Below, piece by piece: positions 1 through 7,468 of a stretch of 17,231 nucleotides of DNA; the first letter of the stretch is position 1, and every line of letters begins with the position of its first letter. The stretch lies in NCBI GenBank assembly GCA_020429465.1, contig JAGQLH010000019.1, positions 1 through 17,231 of the forward strand, in the 5' to 3' direction. The stretch is from Candidatus Dojkabacteria bacterium (GTDB lineage: Bacteria > Patescibacteriota > Dojkabacteria > B142 > WJKM01). A program made the translations under genes and the position numbers. The notes beneath the pieces are model-generated. The model was given only the letters and a program-made list of their open reading frames with translations. It did not search any database and was not told the origin of the DNA.

Positions 1-1211
1 GCGATAGCTGCTCCAATCATCCCTAGAAACGGAACAAGTAATGCATTCCCTATTAGGTTAGTTAGAAAAATACCTACATACAAGAGAGATTGTTGTACTG
101 GATATCCGGTTTGATTAAATATCATACTAAATGGACCGTACCCTACACCAACCATTGTTCCAATAATCAAAATAATTAGCGGGATATAACTTGTACTATA
201 CCCATCATATAGACCTGTAATTATTAATACAAATGGATATCCAAGAATTATTAGTACCCCTACTGGTACTAAAAAATAGTACACAAGGTTTCTTCCTTTA
301 CTTATGAGATTCTGAAACTCTGCTTTAGCTAAGCTTGATCTTTTCGAAAGTATTGGATTAACATTAGTTCGAAATGTATTCATAAGTTGCCTATACCCAT
401 CCACAAAAATAGTAGCAAAGCTATAAATCCCAACAATGGAATCTGGGTAATAAAATCCCAGAAAGAAAATAGGAATACGTGAATTAGCTTCAATGAAAAT
501 AGCGCCAACTACTGATTTATACCCATGTATAAAATGTTTTTTAATTAATCTGGCAGTAATAAATTGTTTAACAGAAAACCCTCGCAATATAAATGAAACT
601 ACACAATTAATTACAAAAAGTCCCATTTCTGTGGTTGTAAATATCCAAAATATCTGATTAGATTGTACTCCGACGGTTAAGAATATCCATAAAGATCCAA
701 GTAGCAACACTATCCTAGTCGAACTCAAGAGTGCAAAGAGTTTCATCCTTCGTTCTCCGTTAAGTGCTGCTAGAAATACTTTATTCAATCCAAAGAAACC
801 AATCCCTACCAAAATTTGATCAATAAATTGCTCATCTCCTGGAATATCGAACAGAAAACTAAAAAACCCTTTACTTACAAATAGGATTGGAATTACCAGC
901 ACACTCTGCAGTAGTGATGATTGAAGCCCACTTAGTAAAACCTCTTTTACCTGTATACTTGATTTAGAAATGCTCTCGAGTACAGAAAAATGTATTCCTC
1001 CACCCACAAAGTGAGCGAGTACAATGAATAATGCATAGAGAATATTGAAAACTCCAAGAACATCAGCTGAAAACTCCTTAGAAATACTATAATTAAGTAG
1101 GAATCCCCCAATCCCAATCACTCCGAAACTCACTATGTTCCAAATATAGTCCTGCTTAAACTTTGATGATGTTGGAATTTTATTGAATATTGAAACCACC
1201 TTTGAAATCAC
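1..1211 (-). CDS. Wzx-type polysaccharide flippase (3' end cut by window edge)
   Basis: Stop-free reading frame of 403 codons that I translated from the minus strand; it continues past base 1, so the C-terminus is missing. The product is strongly hydrophobic, with many 18-22 residue membrane segments separated by short basic loops, as in polysaccharide-transporter flippases of the MVF/MOP superfamily, which move lipid-linked oligosaccharides across the inner membrane. The N-terminus has a short soluble lead, then a first membrane helix around residues 25-45. Visible patches include FGLNKVFLAALNGERRMK and a long final hydrophobic region ending LVPFLGMIGAAIA. I chose the GTG at 1211-1209 because it overlaps the TGA of the upstream sulfotransferase by four bases (GTGA), a usual translational-coupling arrangement; a second GTG four codons later (1199) is possible. 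It is the last gene visible in the left-arm operon. The family is clear; the transported substrate is inferred from context. Confidence 0.85.
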   Translation of the reverse strand, partial: MISKVVSIFNKIPTSSKFKQDYIWNIVSFGVIGIGGFLLNYSISKEFSADVLGVFNILYALFIVLAHFVGGGIHFSVLESISKSSIQVKEVLLSGLQSSLLQSVLVIPILFVSKGFFSFLFDIPGDEQFIDQILVGIGFFGLNKVFLAALNGERRMKLFALLSSTRIVLLLGSLWIFLTVGVQSNQIFWIFTTTEMGLFVINCVVSFILRGFSVKQFITARLIKKHFIHGYKSVVGAIFIEANSRIPIFFLGFYYPDSIVGIYSFATIFVDGYRQLMNTFRTNVNPILSKRSSLAKAEFQNLISKGRNLVYYFLVPVGVLIILGYPFVLIITGLYDGYSTSYIPLIILIIGTMVGVGYGPFSMIFNQTGYPVQQSLLYVGIFLTNLIGNALLVPFLGMIGAAI

Positions 1212-2197
1212 GATACGAGTCTTCTAATTTGTAAATAAACTATTGCTCGTTTAAATCTAATCATAAATTCCTTAAAAGACAGTTTTGTATAACTCCATAT
1301 ATTTTTTATGTTGTGCACTACTCTAAATCGAGTAATTTCTTGATTTGTAATTATTCTCTTCTTATCGCATCCAACTTTATATTTAAAAGTGGCTATTAGA
1401 CCTCTCCCGGCAGCTGTTTCTACAATGTGAACCTCATCCTTTGTGAGCTCTTCTTTATATTTATTAGTGTTATGTTTCATAATTCCTTTAGAAATATTCT
1501 TTAGAAATGGACTATCAGATTTATCTATTTCTCGTTTCTGTGAAAGAATTTCTGAGTTGAAAGGAATTTCAGTAAATTTAAAACACTCTCGAAGCACATT
1601 TTCTGTATCCCCAATCAAATCTTCATATCTGACCGTATGTAGTTTCTTAATTTGATTTCTAGATTTAAGAGATAGAATTCGCTCCTGTTCATCTTTCCAA
1701 TGGATTCCCCCTAGATACGGATGCTTTGGTCCACCTGGCACCTTTGAAAACGATAAATACACATCTCGAGGATCTCGGACAAGATGTATGAAGAATGTAG
1801 TATCCAAATGCTGTTCAATAGCTCCAGCAAAGTCAAATACGTTATTCTCTTTTATAAAATACCCAATTTTTCCCTCATGCTTTGCGTGATCGGAGTAAAT
1901 TGCATCAAATAGATCAAGGTACTCCCAGTTTGATTCATCAATAAATTTTTGAAACTTCTCAATAGGTGGTATGTACTTCCATCTATTAGGGTGATTAGTA
2001 ATCAAACTTAAGGAGTAGTGAATTATCCGCTTCCTTTTTTCCGGACTACTCAAGATATCCGCAGTAGTAATATATGGCAAAAAACTTTTCAATAACTGAG
2101 GTGCATACGGCCCATCAATCTCGTTTGTTTTGTCGAAAAATGTTCGAAGTAAATTACTCCCAGATCGTTCAGAAGAAAGTAGAAAAATTCGTTTCAT
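1208..2197 (-). CDS. PAPS-dependent sulfotransferase
   Basis: A 329-residue protein of the sulfotransferase superfamily, which transfers sulfate from PAPS to a hydroxyl or amino group. The PAPS 5'-phosphosulfate loop lies almost at the N-terminus (SERSGSNLL, residues 9-17, after a hydrophobic beta strand). The 3'-phosphate-binding motif is HLVRDPRDVYLSF around residues 138-150, with the expected Arg141 and Ser149. The length is typical of bacterial carbohydrate sulfotransferases. There is no signal peptide, so it should act in the cytoplasm on nucleotide- or lipid-linked sugar. The gene starts 3 bases after the acetyltransferase gene and overlaps the flippase start by 4 bases, placing it firmly in the operon. 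It is a distant relative of the other sulfotransferase at 4746-5645, not a recent duplicate. The acceptor cannot be read from sequence; given the neighbours, a glycan is likely. Confidence 0.85.
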   Translation of the reverse strand: MKRIFLLSSERSGSNLLRTFFDKTNEIDGPYAPQLLKSFLPYITTADILSSPEKRKRIIHYSLSLITNHPNRWKYIPPIEKFQKFIDESNWEYLDLFDAIYSDHAKHEGKIGYFIKENNVFDFAGAIEQHLDTTFFIHLVRDPRDVYLSFSKVPGGPKHPYLGGIHWKDEQERILSLKSRNQIKKLHTVRYEDLIGDTENVLRECFKFTEIPFNSEILSQKREIDKSDSPFLKNISKGIMKHNTNKYKEELTKDEVHIVETAAGRGLIATFKYKVGCDKKRIITNQEITRFRVVHNIKNIWSYTKLSFKEFMIRFKRAIVYLQIRRLVS

Positions 2198-2200
2198 TGC

Positions 2201-2725
2201 TTACTGTGTTCTTTCACGGATAAATCGAGCGGGATTCCCCGCGACTACTTGCCAATCTTCTACATCTTTTGTTACGATCGATCCAGCACCTATTACTGCC
2301 CCTTTACCTATTCTCGATACTGAGCCTAATATAATTACTCGAGCACCTATCCACGCTTCATCCTCAATCGTAAGTAAGGAATAGTCCGTTCCTTGATGTT
2401 TTTTTGACTCTTTGGTTATTACTTTGTGATTGTGTGTAGAAATCATAACCCCTTCTGAAATCCAGACATTATTTCCTACTATCAATCCACCAGAGTAATC
2501 AATCTCACAATCATGCTCTATTGCTACATTATTACCAATCTTTATGAGAGATTTAGAATTATTATGAGGGGCTACAAATAAAGAACGATAGGACACATAC
2601 GTCCCTTTTCCTATATCAAAAAATATTCTCAAAATAGCAGTCTTTATTTGTGTTAACCCTGGTACATCAAATATAAATCCACCTAATGTATGTTGGGTTA
2701 ACCTCCGGATAAATTCACTAATCAT
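2201..2725 (-). CDS. Hexapeptide-repeat (left-handed beta-helix) O-acetyltransferase, Maa/NodL-like
   Basis: A 174-residue protein with imperfect hexapeptide repeats through the middle and C-terminus (for example IKIGNNVAIEHDCEI, LIVGNNVWISEGVMI, IGKGAVIGAGSIVTKDV), the mark of left-handed beta-helix acyltransferases using acetyl-CoA. The STHNH patch near residues 96-100 carries the probable catalytic His, and the C-terminal VVAGNPARFIRE motif is typical of the Maa/NodL/WbbJ sugar acetyltransferases. The first 30 residues form a helical lead. The ATG at 2725 overlaps the end of the amidotransferase gene by 8 bases, so the two are probably coupled. The likely role is O-acetylation of a sugar residue in the cytoplasm. 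It differs from the WbpD-like acetyltransferase at 9603, which carries the longer sugar-nucleotide N-acetyltransferase signature. Confidence 0.85.
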   Translation of the reverse strand: MISEFIRRLTQHTLGGFIFDVPGLTQIKTAILRIFFDIGKGTYVSYRSLFVAPHNNSKSLIKIGNNVAIEHDCEIDYSGGLIVGNNVWISEGVMISTHNHKVITKESKKHQGTDYSLLTIEDEAWIGARVIILGSVSRIGKGAVIGAGSIVTKDVEDWQVVAGNPARFIRERTQ

Positions 2726-4739
2726 AATATTTGGGTACTAAATTTATAGTCTCGATTGCTTTCTTCGCTGGTACTGAAATTGTATCAAAATACCATGTTA
2801 GTGATTCAACTCGTGGACGATTCTCTCTATATACTTTCTCTAATGCGTCTTCCCGGGAAATCATCCCTTCTCGGATTTGATTACTACGAAAGGTATCGTT
2901 CTCACTAAACCCAGCGATTGTAGTATATATGTAGTTATAAAATGATGCAGTCCCATCACCAATTCTCCATGTAGTAGGAGTATCAGGTGCTGTTTCCCAG
3001 TCATATTCATTTACCAAGGTTGTATTTATTGTCTCTTCATCCCATTCTATATAATCGAATAGTAAAAATGTATGCTCACGTTTTTGTGAATAATATACAT
3101 AAAATGAACCTAGTGTATCTGGAATTGATGAATTGATATACCCTGGATTTGAGATGAATTGTTTTCCATAATAGAGAAACTGCTGTAATTGATCTTTGAT
3201 TCCAAGTGAATATATTTTTTCACGTTCAAAATTTGGTTTAACTCCAGCAAAGCCAGCTTTGAAATTGGTATCTTCTAATCGATTTCCCATCCAGAAGTTC
3301 AGGTCTATTCTAAGTTCTTTTTGAAGTCGCGAATTATGCCAGAAGAAGTATTTATCCCCCGCCATAAACAACGGCACAATGCCAAGATCTGGTTTTTTAA
3401 GCCAAGCTCCCACGTTTTTCCTAATATATCTACGTTTTCTACTGAGATCTGCTGACACAAATAAATGCTCCACACCAAGCTTTCCACAAAGCCGAGCTAC
3501 ATTTCTTCGAGCTAGATCTGTTACCATTCCCCATTCATAAGTAAACGTTATTGGTTTCAATCCAAGCTCTGTCACAATGTAATGTAAACCATAACTACTA
3601 TCCCGTCCTCCACTAAAGGGGATGATCACATTTGGTTTCTCGTTCTTATTATCTGTATACCGCCCAACTATTTCCTTTAGCTCACGTAGTTTTTTTGCAC
3701 GCTCATCTTGCTCTAGATTTATTTTACGAGTATAGTTCTGACAGAAATTACATACTCCTTTTTTATCGAAAGAAATATACGGTACCGTTTCTGGTAATAT
3801 ACATTTTGTACATCGATTAAGAGTTCGAATTTTTTCTTCTGGATATTCTATTGCTTTCTTAACCTCCTGTAGATCAGAAACTAGCACATTTGCAAAGAAT
3901 GTTTCTTTATTTGAATCATCAATTAGTTCTACACTTTTCGCTTTAGTATCTTCTCTAAAATGAGGATTCAGTTCATGTTTTTTAAATGAATCAATAACCC
4001 GCTCCCCTGTTATGGTTGAAATACAGATATATTTCCCTGGTTCAAGCCATTCCACCATTTCCTTGTCAAATTCGTCGGCATATTTATTAGCGAATTCTTC
4101 GAGTAAATGTCGTTCAGACATAAAAACGAAATCCGTTCCGTCTTTTGAAATCAAATAATACAAAGATCCGGTATTTGTTGCCATAAGGTAGTATGGAAAG
4201 TTCTCCCCCATAATTCCTACTGAAGCAGTTCCTTCAATTACAGCAAAAGTATTCTCTAATGCTTCTTGAACAGCATTTGTACCATCCATATATTTTTTGA
4301 GAAGTGCCAGAAACAACTCTGTATCTACTTCGTATTCACGATGTATATCCGGATACTCACTATATAGCTCATCGACATTTGTGATAATTCCATTATGAAC
4401 TGCTACAAGATTATTTTTAATTACTGGTTGATTGTTATTATTCTCTTCTGCAGTACCATTAGTAACCAACCGTGAATGTCCTATACAACCAAAGTTATTG
4501 AGTTTATTTTTATGATGGAATGCTCTCGAAAGGAATTGTTTATATTCAGACGTAGTTACCATCTTTGTAGCCTTAAGATGGTCTTTGTAAACTCTTAACG
4601 AGTCTTTGTGCTGTACCATTAGCCCAGCAGCTTCTTTCCCACGAATTTCAGAAAGTCGAAAGAGTGTTTCTAATTTTGCATCAATCTTTTGAAAACTATG
4701 GTCTTTTTTATTGGAAATATATCCAAAAATTCCACACAT
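2718..4739 (-). CDS. Fused class II glutaminase / N-acetyl sugar amidotransferase (PP-loop)
   Basis: A 673-residue two-part enzyme. Residues 1 to about 240 are a class II (Ntn) glutamine amidotransferase: nucleophile Cys2 exposed after Met removal (MCGIFGYI), GHSR with Arg90, HNG 115-117 (oxyanion Asn and Gly) and EVDTE with Asp138, matching the GlmS glutaminase site. From about 305 comes a domain like the N-acetyl sugar amidotransferases (WbpG/PseA group): RCTKCILPET with Cys309 and Cys312, then CNFC with Cys329 and Cys332 as a probable zinc site, then the ATP pyrophosphatase loop FSGGRDSS (374-381). The C-terminal part has a conserved-looking WRIGDGTASFYNYIY stretch. Expected chemistry: ammonia released from glutamine is channelled to an adenylylated acyl or carboxyl group of a sugar, giving an acetamidino or uronamide group. 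No GlmS isomerase domain is present. WbpG-type enzymes usually depend on separate HisH/HisF-like partners; here the glutaminase is built in. AsnB is excluded by the cysteine-rich linker. Confidence 0.85.
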   Translation of the reverse strand: MCGIFGYISNKKDHSFQKIDAKLETLFRLSEIRGKEAAGLMVQHKDSLRVYKDHLKATKMVTTSEYKQFLSRAFHHKNKLNNFGCIGHSRLVTNGTAEENNNNQPVIKNNLVAVHNGIITNVDELYSEYPDIHREYEVDTELFLALLKKYMDGTNAVQEALENTFAVIEGTASVGIMGENFPYYLMATNTGSLYYLISKDGTDFVFMSERHLLEEFANKYADEFDKEMVEWLEPGKYICISTITGERVIDSFKKHELNPHFREDTKAKSVELIDDSNKETFFANVLVSDLQEVKKAIEYPEEKIRTLNRCTKCILPETVPYISFDKKGVCNFCQNYTRKINLEQDERAKKLRELKEIVGRYTDNKNEKPNVIIPFSGGRDSSYGLHYIVTELGLKPITFTYEWGMVTDLARRNVARLCGKLGVEHLFVSADLSRKRRYIRKNVGAWLKKPDLGIVPLFMAGDKYFFWHNSRLQKELRIDLNFWMGNRLEDTNFKAGFAGVKPNFEREKIYSLGIKDQLQQFLYYGKQFISNPGYINSSIPDTLGSFYVYYSQKREHTFLLFDYIEWDEETINTTLVNEYDWETAPDTPTTWRIGDGTASFYNYIYTTIAGFSENDTFRSNQIREGMISREDALEKVYRENRPRVESLTWYFDTISVPAKKAIETINLVPKYYD

Positions 4740-4745
4740 GGAGTA

Positions 4746-5645
4746 TTACTGCTTTAATAATTTCTGTAAGTAATTTTCATTTGATACTTCTAACAGCCTG
4801 CTTTGTCTCTTATACTTAGATACATGAAAAGTATCTTTTCTAACCAACGTAAGATCTCGCTTTGCAACAAACTTTTCAATGCTTTCCATCACTTTATTCG
4901 GGTGTTCACATAGCTCTCTGTATTCTACCGTCATATAGTTTTTATGTGAAAGCATTTTTTGGCTTTCCGCAATATACTCTTTTAATGTCCGAACTTGAGA
5001 AACAATCTCTTCGAATGGATTTGATAAGCCGTGTTTCTGTACTTCTGGAAGATCGAACCCGAACCAAGTTTTTGGGCTTCCATAAAGCTTTTTTCGAGCC
5101 CGGTATATTGAACGACAAACTTCATCTTCATCACGATGAACAAAGATGTAAAGAGCACTTGGATAGTGTGACTGTATCTTCTTTATTGATAGTAATAATC
5201 TCAAATTCTTTATTACAAAAACCTCACCCATGATATTTTTAATTGCAGATATCTCTTTTTTTGCTCTGTCAACATCAACCTGAGCCCCTTCAAACCATCG
5301 TCTACTCAATTTAGTAGCCTCGGATGGTCCCTTAATACCAGAGGTAAACCCATATGAGCTTTCATACCGGTTATTACTATCTGGTAAATAATTAGAAATT
5401 TTGGTTGCAACTACTGGTGAGCTGTACATCAATTCAGCAAAATTCGTCGGATAAGCTGTGTAATAATTGAAACAGAGCATTTGATAAAGTAGTGTTGTAC
5501 CACTTCGTGGAATACCTAATATGATAATTGGTTGTTCGTAACCTTCAACTTCTTTTATTAATTTCGTGTCCACCATTCTTCCAACCGGAACCGTATTGAG
5601 CAACGCTTGTAAGAAATGTACTATTTTTTTTATTATTCTATGCAT
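4746..5645 (-). CDS. PAPS-dependent sulfotransferase
   Basis: A 299-residue sulfotransferase-superfamily protein. The 5'-phosphosulfate-binding loop is GIPRSGTT at residues 44-51, after the strand PIIILG. The 3'-phosphate motif is FVHRDEDEVCRSIYRARKK, with Arg171 and Ser179 in the expected spacing. The N-terminal 25 residues are basic and amphipathic, without a clear signal peptide. The gene begins 23 bases after the FemAB-like gene and ends 6 bases before the fused amidotransferase gene, so it belongs to the left-arm operon. Its layout (about 40 residues before the P-loop) differs from the sulfotransferase at 1208-2197, where the loop is at the N-terminus, so the two probably have different acceptors. 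A glycan acceptor is inferred from context. Confidence 0.83.
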   Translation of the reverse strand: MHRIIKKIVHFLQALLNTVPVGRMVDTKLIKEVEGYEQPIIILGIPRSGTTLLYQMLCFNYYTAYPTNFAELMYSSPVVATKISNYLPDSNNRYESSYGFTSGIKGPSEATKLSRRWFEGAQVDVDRAKKEISAIKNIMGEVFVIKNLRLLLSIKKIQSHYPSALYIFVHRDEDEVCRSIYRARKKLYGSPKTWFGFDLPEVQKHGLSNPFEEIVSQVRTLKEYIAESQKMLSHKNYMTVEYRELCEHPNKVMESIEKFVAKRDLTLVRKDTFHVSKYKRQSRLLEVSNENYLQKLLKQ

Positions 5646-5668
5646 AAATCACTCACTACTAAAAATAA

Positions 5669-6664
5669 TCAAACAAGACACTTTAAAATAATAGGACTAT
5701 AACTTGCGTATAATGGCGTGGGAATGACTTTAAATAATGTTCCTACTGCTTTTGCTATAAATCCAGTACGATTTGGAATATTTTTTTGAAGATTAGTAGA
5801 AGAATACGAATATATCAAAGGCAATTCATGTGCTCCCCATTTCTTTTTATAATTTCGCAACCCAATATTATAAAGCGGAGAACTTCCCATATCTATTCGA
5901 GTACAATTACGTCGCAATGCTTCTTTGAACCCCTCCCACATGGCAAATTGGTTTACACCGTAATCATGAGTAAATGATGCACCATACATATATGTAGCAG
6001 TACCATTGCAATATGCAAATATTACTACTGCTTGCGGTTTCCCTCCTTTATAAGCAATAAACGGTACAATATAATTGGATTCCTCAAATATACGTAGTAA
6101 CTCGTGGAAATAGTTACGTGGGTACATAGGGGATCCTTGATGTTTTCTGGTTTGTACATGCATTCGATACATATTCTCTATTTCACTGTATTCAAAAGAA
6201 GAATTGATTTTTACTCCCTTGTTTCGAGCTTGTTTTATCTTTCTTTGAATACTACTTTTTTGTAACGATGCGAAAAGTTCGTCCTCATCCATCCCTTTTG
6301 GGATCTCTCGAATTGACAGTACATGTCTTTGTGCATAATCCCAATTCGAAATTTTAGTATGTAGCTCGACTTTTGTCGGAAATTGCTCTTTCTTTATATC
6401 TTCACTCCCATTCTTTGACAATACTGGAATGAAATGACTAAGAGGAAGAGAAATAGATATTTCCTTTCCGAGACGCTTTTTTGTTACAAATGGGAGAAAT
6501 AATTCTAACTCTCCCTTATGATCGTACGAAACTACAGCTCTCACCTTCCATCCGTACACCTTCTCTAAGAACGTATGCCATTCTTTAGTATGATAAATCC
6601 CATATCCTTCAAAATTTTTAATCTGGAAATATATCTGGTCAGTAATTTTATGTATAGTTTTCAT
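5669..6664 (-). CDS. FemAB-like / GNAT-fold acyl- or aminoacyl-transferase
   Basis: A 331-residue protein resembling the FemAB family and its acetyltransferase_6 relatives. The features that suggest this are an N-terminal half containing GIYHTKEWHTFLEKVYGW, a basic segment IQRKIKQARNKG near residue 135, the family-like TRKHQGSPMYPRNYFHELL around 172-190, and a second GNAT-like half with GGKPQAVVIF, YMYGAS and NQFAMWEGFKEA. A C-terminal IDMGSSPLYNIGLRNYKKKWG stretch is typical of this group. Classical FemABX enzymes use aminoacyl-tRNA to add amino acids to the lipid II peptide; relatives in exopolysaccharide loci act on unknown acceptors. No signal peptide or membrane span is evident. It lies 12 bases after the deacetylase-like gene and 23 bases before a sulfotransferase gene. 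Sure of the fold family, not of donor or acceptor. Confidence 0.75.
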   Translation of the reverse strand: MKTIHKITDQIYFQIKNFEGYGIYHTKEWHTFLEKVYGWKVRAVVSYDHKGELELFLPFVTKKRLGKEISISLPLSHFIPVLSKNGSEDIKKEQFPTKVELHTKISNWDYAQRHVLSIREIPKGMDEDELFASLQKSSIQRKIKQARNKGVKINSSFEYSEIENMYRMHVQTRKHQGSPMYPRNYFHELLRIFEESNYIVPFIAYKGGKPQAVVIFAYCNGTATYMYGASFTHDYGVNQFAMWEGFKEALRRNCTRIDMGSSPLYNIGLRNYKKKWGAHELPLIYSYSSTNLQKNIPNRTGFIAKAVGTLFKVIPTPLYASYSPIILKCLV

Positions 6665-6676
6665 ACTAAAAATCTA

Positions 6677-7438
6677 TTATGCTCGGAAAATTTTGATAAC
6701 CCCCTTAATTCTGTTGGCAACACTATCTAGGACTAGCGATTGTATCCACTGTACACCTGGGTTATTCCATCTTTCTGGATGAGTAACGAGTGCATACTTA
6801 GCCTGTGGATGTTCTTGAATAAACCCTACTAACTCTTCTGTAGTATGAATCTCAGGGACCTCCATTTTTGATTTCACGGCATCACGTAAATTTGCCGCAT
6901 GGGGATGCCAGCTTCTTCCCGTATCAGTGAAATAATAGGTATCATCATAGTTAATTGAAAGAAACGCCTCTCCTCTCAGGTAAAATTCTGGCAGGGTGAC
7001 TGTATTCCACAATGCTCGGTTATCATATTTAGAAAGAGGACGTCCATGCATAGCAACTGTACTCACTGGTACAAACCTGCGAAACATACTTAAGTGTTGA
7101 TCGAACAAATTACGTGCCTTTTGAATATCTCCGTTTGCGAGGGAGAGATCTTCGTAATGATAACCAATCTCATGCCCAAGTTCATGAATCTTCGCAATTA
7201 TTTTTTGATCGAATGAATTTTTGGTAATTCGAAAGTAATACGTTGAAGCAACACCTCGTGAATTTTCAATTTGGGCAATTTCTAATGCATTATTCGGGCG
7301 TCGATCTACATCATGCCTCAGGAGTATACCTGTCATTGGTTGCTGATCAATCCATTTTTGAACTGGGAACAGAGGGATCTCTAGACGCAAAAGTTCATCA
7401 AGTAGATAGGTATACATTTCCGGGGTGAAGTCTTGCAT
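6677..7438 (-). CDS. Polysaccharide deacetylase-like protein (NodB/CE4 superfamily)
   Basis: A 253-residue protein with the NodB-type layout: the strand ILLRHDVDRRP (Arg41, His42, Asp43, Asp45) supplies the catalytic base and metal Asp, and ELGHEIGYHYEDL supplies His89 and His94. A later AMHGRPLSKYD motif and a final YALVTHPERW motif (His in the last third) resemble the WbmS-like deacetylase relatives found in O-antigen loci. There is no signal peptide, so unlike secreted CE4 enzymes it should act in the cytoplasm on a sugar precursor, removing an N- or O-acyl group. It lies 30 bases after the glycosyltransferase gene and 12 bases before the FemAB-like gene. A weak AAAGAG precedes the ATG. 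It shares its motif order with the protein at 15461-16195 but little else. The substrate is not known. Confidence 0.75.
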   Translation of the reverse strand: MQDFTPEMYTYLLDELLRLEIPLFPVQKWIDQQPMTGILLRHDVDRRPNNALEIAQIENSRGVASTYYFRITKNSFDQKIIAKIHELGHEIGYHYEDLSLANGDIQKARNLFDQHLSMFRRFVPVSTVAMHGRPLSKYDNRALWNTVTLPEFYLRGEAFLSINYDDTYYFTDTGRSWHPHAANLRDAVKSKMEVPEIHTTEELVGFIQEHPQAKYALVTHPERWNNPGVQWIQSLVLDSVANRIKGVIKIFRA

Positions 7439-7468
7439 TCATTCATCTCTTTAAAATTACGAAATATC

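Noticed and set aside
3305..3487. Short open frames lying within or opposite larger genes
   Set aside because: All overlap well-supported genes in another frame, have no recognisable domain and no start context, so they are shadows.
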